Shown here in pieces: positions 6,844-10,586 of a stretch of DNA of 10,586 nt; position 1 is the first letter of the stretch; each line of letters opens with the position of its first letter. A program made the translations under genes and the position numbers. The DNA comes from Anaerolineaceae bacterium. Its GTDB lineage: Bacteria > Chloroflexota > Anaerolineae > Anaerolineales > Anaerolineaceae. The stretch spans positions 1 through 10,586 of the forward strand of contig PMIV01000137.1 of assembly GCA_003158355.1 (NCBI GenBank). Direction: 5' to 3'. The notes beneath the pieces are model-generated. The model was not told where the DNA came from. It made no database searches and worked only from the letters and a program-made list of their open reading frames with translations.

Positions 6844-6867
6844 GTTCAATGATGTAAACCATTGAAC
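6844..6867 (+). promoter_or_regulatory. 24-base dyad, probable operator and/or 5' leader hairpin
   Basis: GTTCAATG (6844-6851) and CATTGAAC (6860-6867) are perfect inverted 8-base arms around 8 central bases. The dyad starts just after the predicted -10 box and ends directly before the GGAGGAGA ribosome site, so it spans the predicted transcription start and leader. ArsR-family dimers bind such dyads over their own promoters, so self-repression is the simple reading. In RNA, the arms would form a stem-loop at the very 5' end. CCATTG half-sites also occur at 6782-6787 and 6803-6808, the second overlapping the -35 box. Confidence 0.6.
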
Positions 6868-7227
6868 GGAGGAGACAATAACATTCTTAAAAATAGAGAA
6901 GAACGTTTAGTGGATCTTGCAAAAAACTTCCGGGAATGTCAGGATGTGCTATTCGCAATTGGCGACAAAAACCGGCAGTCCATCATCATTGCCCTTATCG
7001 ACGCAGGTTGTCACCCCGGTGTACGCGTCGGGGAGATCACCCAGAAAACACACCTTTCCCGGCCGGCTGTATCGCACCATCTGAAAATTTTGAAGGATGC
7101 AAAAATCTTAAACGTTACCAGCGAAGGCACCAAAAACTACTATTCTTTAGATCCAGATCAATATGATCTTATGAAATTACAAACACTTGTCTGCAAGGTA
7201 GAGGAGATTTTAAAGGAGTGTAAATGA
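6862..7227 (+). CDS. ArsR-type winged-helix transcriptional regulator
   Basis: Up to 121 residues, usual for ArsR/SmtB regulators. Dimers of these repress a nearby operon and let go on binding a metal or other ligand. After an N-terminal helix comes VLFAIGDKNRQSIIIAL (family 'LADPTRLRILRLL'). The recognition helix HLSRPAVSHHLKILKDAKIL follows, then the wing SEGTKNYYSLDP. The ELCVCD metal site in the helix before the recognition helix is absent (that stretch reads VGEITQKT), so it is not a standard ArsR or SmtB metal sensor. Cysteines at 26, 50, 111 and 120 could serve redox or metal sensing, which is conjecture. The listed start is TTG 6862, which lies inside the dyad and has no ribosome site. 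The only good site, GGAGGAGA 6868-6875, is downstream of it and points to ATT 6883 (114 residues). It probably controls itself and the two genes after it. Confidence 0.85.
   Translation: MNGGDNNILKNREERLVDLAKNFRECQDVLFAIGDKNRQSIIIALIDAGCHPGVRVGEITQKTHLSRPAVSHHLKILKDAKILNVTSEGTKNYYSLDPDQYDLMKLQTLVCKVEEILKECK
6868..6875 (+). promoter_or_regulatory. Ribosome binding site that conflicts with the TTG start
   Basis: GGAGGAGA lies 3 to 10 bases downstream of TTG 6862, so it cannot serve that codon. The second GGAG (6871-6874) is 8 bases before ATT 6883, the same gap as between GGAG 4681-4684 and ATG 4693 in this window. No in-frame ATG, GTG or TTG lies at a useful distance; the next is GTG 6910. 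This makes a rare ATT start likely. Confidence 0.55.
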
Positions 7228-7292
7228 TTCTCCCAGAAAGCCTCAAAGGTTTTGTGTTTGGTTTTTAATCCTATAAAAATACAAGGAGAAAT

Positions 7293-8153
7293 ATGAAAAT
7301 TCTGCATGAGTTCGACGGTTCATTGCTGGCAAATGAGGATAAGTTTCAAGACGATTTTTTCAAAAGATTTACCCTGCAAAAGCGCAAAATCCAACTCACC
7401 GACAAATTAGCAAAAGAATATTCCTTCCCGACGTTTTACAGTGACGTTACCTGCGCTCAGGCAATTTTTCTGTGCTCCTACGATGAAGCGTTAAAACTGA
7501 TGCCCCACGAGAAAATCAAGCCCGTACGTGCGCTGAAAAACCGCGCCGTCCTGGCAATATCCGCCTACGAATACAAAAATGCTATGGGAATCCCCCCATA
7601 CAATGAGATCGCCTTCACGATCGCGGTTGAGGCAGACAAACCCAACAGCCCGGTACTGTTGCCCCTCATGTTCAACAATTACAGCGGATACTACGTTTTC
7701 TCGATGCCGGTTACCTCCAGCGAAAACTGTCTCAGGGGAAACAACATCTGGGGACTTCCAAAGGTCGCACAAGAAATCGATATTGATGTCAGCGGTGACG
7801 AAGCAGTGATCGCGTGCCGCGAGACAGATGGCAGGGAATATTTTCACCTGCGCGTCCCCAAAGCGGGCAAGCCAACCCTTATGGATGAAACAACTTATCT
7901 ATTCACCAAACTCAACGGAAAGATCCACAAAGCGCGAACAGCTTTCAAGGGTGATTTCAGGATAAACAAAAATATGGGCGTGCTTTTGAAACCTGCATTG
8001 GTTCCCGAAAAAATATTCCTTACCCTTGGCGACACTCCATGCGGCAATGTGATCAAAAAATTAGACGTCAGCCCGACACCGCTGCAATTACGTTATGTGG
8101 AGCACATGAATGCATGCTTCGATTTCTATGACGAAAACTATGAATTGAAATAG
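7293..8153 (+). CDS. Acetoacetate-decarboxylase-family protein
   Basis: A 286-residue cytoplasmic protein of the ADC superfamily. Classical ADC decarboxylates acetoacetate to acetone through a Lys Schiff base. The core motif NNIWGLPKVAQEIDI matches the family's GREIWGFPKK region, with Lys157 at the Schiff-base position (Lys115 in Clostridium acetobutylicum). YNEIAFTIAV (Glu105) matches the conserved acidic segment (Glu76). The neighbouring Lys116 of the classical enzyme is Val158, and the protein is about 40 residues longer, so acetoacetate may not be the substrate. Other superfamily members act as aldolase-dehydratases or on other keto acids. AAGGAGAA (7283-7290) precedes ATG 7293. The gene lies 65 bases after the regulator gene and 13 before the reductase gene, with no terminator between, so one transcript is likely. 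It is more AT-rich than the genes to its left. Confidence 0.82.
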   Translation: MKILHEFDGSLLANEDKFQDDFFKRFTLQKRKIQLTDKLAKEYSFPTFYSDVTCAQAIFLCSYDEALKLMPHEKIKPVRALKNRAVLAISAYEYKNAMGIPPYNEIAFTIAVEADKPNSPVLLPLMFNNYSGYYVFSMPVTSSENCLRGNNIWGLPKVAQEIDIDVSGDEAVIACRETDGREYFHLRVPKAGKPTLMDETTYLFTKLNGKIHKARTAFKGDFRINKNMGVLLKPALVPEKIFLTLGDTPCGNVIKKLDVSPTPLQLRYVEHMNACFDFYDENYELK

Positions 8154-8166
8154 GAGAGGTGTAAAA

Positions 8167-9183
8167 ATGAATATCGTAATTATTGGCGCAGGTGCGATCG
8201 GTGGGTGTCTCGGCGGTTGGCTTTCAGAAATCTATGACAGCGTTTATCTTCTGGATCAGGGCGAAGTTGCTAAAAACCTCAAAGAAAAAGGCTTAACTCT
8301 CTACAAACAAGGCGAAGAGAATAACAAAAAGAAAATAGACGTAAAAGTGATCGATAAGTTGAGTGATGTGGCAAAAATTGATATTATCGCAATTGCGGTG
8401 AAGAACTACAGCCTCGAAGGGGTTGCCAAAACCATCAAGGAGCAAGTAAAGGAAGAGCCGATTATATTGGCGCTTCAAAATGGCATCGCCAATCAGACGA
8501 TCCTGCCGAAATTCTTCAAGAAAGTCATTTTCAGCATCATTGAGTTCAACGCCTGGTTCGACGAACCCTGCGTTATTGGCTATCAAAACAAAGGGCCGTT
8601 TGTGCTAGGAACCCTTGGTAATGGCCTGCAGGACGAGCTCAAAATGGTAAGTGAATTTATCGGCAAGGCAGTTGAAACGATTTCCACTGATCGCATCCGT
8701 GACGCGGCCTACTGCAAGATGGTCATCAACCTGACTAATTCATACACCACCCTTGTCGGGTTCAAATACCGCGAAATCTCAAATTTGGTTCTATTCAAGA
8801 AAGTACTCTCCAATTCGATGTACGAAGGCATCAAGATCATCAAAGCAGCCGGCGTCAAAGAGTTTACCGTCGGCAACATGCCTTCGTGGAGCAAGATCAA
8901 GGCTTCAGCCACACTACCCGATTTCCTCACCATGGGCATGTTCAAGAAAAATCTTGATAAGATGGTCTTGAGCAGCATGGCACAGGACATTTTGCAGCGC
9001 AAAATGGGTACCAGCGAACTGGACTCATTACTCGGTCACTTTGTGGAGCTGGCAGACAAGTACAAAGTCCCCGCCCCTTACAACAAAGCCGTTTACGAAC
9101 TTTGCAAAGTGGAATTTGCTAAGGACAACTTTAAACCTTTAACCGAGGAACAGGTTTGGGAAGCAGTAAGTAAAAAGCTTTAA
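8167..9183 (+). CDS. Ketopantoate-reductase (ApbA/PanE) family oxidoreductase
   Basis: A 338-residue cytoplasmic NAD(P)H-dependent enzyme. The Rossmann start is MNIVIIGAGAIGGCLGG with the GxGxxG motif at 7-12. ILALQNGIAN corresponds to the LQNG motif of ketopantoate reductase. CKMVINLTNS has Lys184 and Asn188 at the catalytic Lys/Asn positions, and RKMGTSELDSLLG has Glu284 at the conserved C-terminal acidic position. VPAPYNKAVYEL is the usual end. Family members reduce 2-dehydropantoate to pantoate for coenzyme A synthesis, but many paralogues with this fold act on other 2-keto acids or 3-keto compounds. Pairing with an ADC-like gene under an ArsR-type regulator argues for another substrate than pantoate. 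Composition is odd: about 41 Lys against 4 Arg, unlike the genes around it. GAGAGG (8154-8159) precedes ATG 8167. Confidence 0.85.
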   Translation: MNIVIIGAGAIGGCLGGWLSEIYDSVYLLDQGEVAKNLKEKGLTLYKQGEENNKKKIDVKVIDKLSDVAKIDIIAIAVKNYSLEGVAKTIKEQVKEEPIILALQNGIANQTILPKFFKKVIFSIIEFNAWFDEPCVIGYQNKGPFVLGTLGNGLQDELKMVSEFIGKAVETISTDRIRDAAYCKMVINLTNSYTTLVGFKYREISNLVLFKKVLSNSMYEGIKIIKAAGVKEFTVGNMPSWSKIKASATLPDFLTMGMFKKNLDKMVLSSMAQDILQRKMGTSELDSLLGHFVELADKYKVPAPYNKAVYELCKVEFAKDNFKPLTEEQVWEAVSKKL

Positions 9184-9237
9184 TTCAATGATTGACCAAC
9201 AGAAATACAACAGTTATTAGCTGCTGCAAACAGATAA

Positions 9238-9273
9238 GAAACAGGGCATCCAATCCAACGGATGCCCTGTTTC
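9238..9273. terminator. Bidirectional intrinsic terminator between the reductase gene and metG
   Basis: GAAACAGGGCATCC (9238-9251) pairs perfectly with GGATGCCCTGTTTC (9260-9273), a 14-base stem with an 8-base loop. It lies 54 bases after the reductase stop and 5 bases from the metG stop on the minus strand, so it serves both converging genes. The T tract is short on both sides. Confidence 0.85.
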
Positions 9274-9278
9274 ATTCA

Positions 9279-10586
9279 TTATGCTTCTGGTTTTACGCCT
9301 AGTTTGGCGCGTTCTTCTTCAACGATCTTCACGTCAAGTTTTTTAAAGAGCGGCTCCGGCTGGTTGAAAGTGTCGCCTGCCTTGAGCTTTCCAGGCGCCC
9401 ACTTGCCCTTGGCGCTGCTGCCGTCGTAGCGCAGTACACGGTGTTCGCCCAGATCATCACTGTGCGATTCCACGCTTTGGGTGCCAAACAGGCTACCCTT
9501 GTAGCCCAAGATCTGGTTCAGTTTTTCACTGGTGAAAGGCAGGAAAGGCGCAAACATGATCTTGAGAGAGTCAATGGCTTGAATGGAAGTATAGATCGAA
9601 CGGCCGGCGGCAGCTTTATCAGTCTTGACAGCCTGCCAGGGCGCGGTTTGATCGAGATACTTATTTACTTCAGAGGCCAGACGCATGGCTTCGTTCAAAG
9701 CCGCGCGCAGATGCACGGCTTCGATCTCCTGACCCACAGTCTGGAACCCTTCATTTACCTGATCAAGTAGGTCTTTATCCAGGGAAGTCAATTCACCGGG
9801 TTCGGGGATGTGCCCTTCCCAGTGTTTGTAGGCAAAGGCCAGCACACGGTTGGCCAGGTTGCCCCAAGTGGCGACCAGCTCGTCATTGTTGCGGTGATAG
9901 AAATCATCCCAATCCCAATCGGTATCTTTGGATTCGGGCATGTTGACGGTCAAATAGTAACGTAGCGGATCGGGGTCGTAGCGGGTGAGAAAATCACCAG
10001 CCCAGACCGCCCAGTGGCGGCTGCCGGAAATTTTTTGCCCTTCGAGGTTCATAAACTCGTTGGCGGGTACGTCAAAGGGCAGGTTCAACGGTTTCGGATC
10101 TTTGCTGCCCATCAATTCATCAAAAACATTGCCCACACCGATCAATTCAGCCGGCCAGATGACCGCATGGAAGGGAATGTTATCTTTGCCGATGAAATGG
10201 AAGGTCTTAGCATCCGGGTTCTGCCACCATTCACGCCAGGCTTCGGGATGACCGCTCACCTGGGCATATTCGATGGTCGCCGAAAGATAACCAATGACCG
10301 CCTCGAACCAGACGTACAGGCGTTTGCTTTCCCATTCCTTGCCCTCAGCCAGGATCTCTTTGGGCAGGGGAATGCCCCAATCCAGGTCGCGGGTGATGGA
10401 GCGCCCGTGCAAGCTGTCTGCACTGATCTGCCCCAGCGACTGGCGCATCACGTTGGGCCGCCAGAAACTTTCGCGCACCTTCAAGAACTCCACCACCTGG
10501 TTTTGCAGGCGGCTGAGGTCTAAGAAGTAATGTTCGGTCTCGCGCAGTTCGGGGGTGGAACCATCGATCTTCGAGCGCGGTTCCAG
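9279..10586 (-). CDS. metG: Methionyl-tRNA synthetase, C-terminal part (5' end outside window)
   Basis: About 435 residues of class I methionyl-tRNA synthetase, which charges tRNA-Met in the cytoplasm. The frame stays open to the window edge, and its first visible residues are LEPRSKIDGSTPELRETEHY, a typical insert of the catalytic domain. RLYVWFEAVIGYLSAT and FHFIGKDNIPFHAVIWPAEL are family signatures. The KMSKS loop reads KISGSR (10017-10034 on the plus strand), so the second Lys is replaced by Gly; related loops such as KFSSSR exist in actinobacterial enzymes. PLRYYLTVNMPESKDTDW and NDELVATWGNLANRVLAF begin the alpha-helical anticodon-binding domain. The protein ends soon after it with LFKKLDVKIVEEERAKLGV, with no C-terminal Trbp111/EMAP-like domain. 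It is convergent with the reductase gene and ends at the shared terminator. Confidence 0.95.
   Translation of the reverse strand: MEPRSKIDGSTPELRETEHYFLDLSRLQNQVVEFLKVRESFWRPNVMRQSLGQISADSLHGRSITRDLDWGIPLPKEILAEGKEWESKRLYVWFEAVIGYLSATIEYAQVSGHPEAWREWWQNPDAKTFHFIGKDNIPFHAVIWPAELIGVGNVFDELMGSKDPKPLNLPFDVPANEFMNLEGQKISGSRHWAVWAGDFLTRYDPDPLRYYLTVNMPESKDTDWDWDDFYHRNNDELVATWGNLANRVLAFAYKHWEGHIPEPGELTSLDKDLLDQVNEGFQTVGQEIEAVHLRAALNEAMRLASEVNKYLDQTAPWQAVKTDKAAAGRSIYTSIQAIDSLKIMFAPFLPFTSEKLNQILGYKGSLFGTQSVESHSDDLGEHRVLRYDGSSAKGKWAPGKLKAGDTFNQPEPLFKKLDVKIVEEERAKLGVKPEA

Noticed and set aside
9985..10530. Plus-strand open frames of up to 169 codons opposite metG.
   Set aside because: They are shadows of the metG coding strand with no family resemblance and no initiation signals.

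Overview
The window looks like ordinary chromosome of a Gram-positive-style or monoderm bacterium with moderate GC. My best guess is Chloroflexota, class Anaerolineae. This rests on general resemblance only: a Thr/Pro-rich SH3b lipoprotein, the processive-type lipid glycosyltransferase, a methionyl-tRNA synthetase with a KISGSR loop, and strong GGAGGTGA ribosome sites. No rRNA, tRNA, insertion sequence, CRISPR array or phage gene is visible.

Layout. (1) 1-1098, plus strand: the 3' end of an acetate kinase gene, overlapped by 8 bases by a second, much shorter acetate-kinase-like gene that has lost nearly all catalytic residues. (2) 1187-2991, plus strand: a secreted lipoprotein (lipobox, Thr/Pro linker, SH3b, Ig-like carboxypeptidase-regulatory fold), then a multi-pass membrane acyltransferase of the HGSNAT/DUF5009 type. 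A strong bidirectional terminator follows. (3) 3061-3927, minus strand: uppP/bacA, undecaprenyl-diphosphate phosphatase. (4) 4121-6602, plus strand: a compact three-gene operon of a stand-alone CinA C-terminal domain (PncC type), an MGDG-synthase/UgtP-like glycosyltransferase and an MTA/SAH-nucleosidase-like protein (GTGA start/stop overlap), closed by a terminator. (5) 6862-9183, plus strand: an ArsR-type regulator with an operator-like dyad over its own leader, then an acetoacetate-decarboxylase-family protein and a ketopantoate-reductase-family protein. These last two genes are AT-richer and, in the reductase, extremely Lys-rich. A bidirectional terminator follows. (6) 9279-10586, minus strand: the 3' part of metG, running off the window edge.

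How the genes may work together. Acetate kinase makes ATP from acetyl phosphate. The adjacent degenerate copy may be a regulatory partner, because acetate kinases are dimers. Regions 2 to 4 centre on the cell envelope and on nucleotide repair or salvage. Region 5 reads as a small self-regulated metabolic module: a winged-helix repressor controlling a Schiff-base decarboxylase-like enzyme and an NAD(P)H-dependent keto-acid reductase-like enzyme. Its substrate is unknown and it is the most accessory-looking part of the window.

No stretch over 300 bases lacks a gene. The longest gaps are 6603-6861 (a terminator at its start, a promoter and dyad at its end, and nothing recognisable in 6680-6780) and 3928-4120 (AT-rich, divergent, one plausible promoter).
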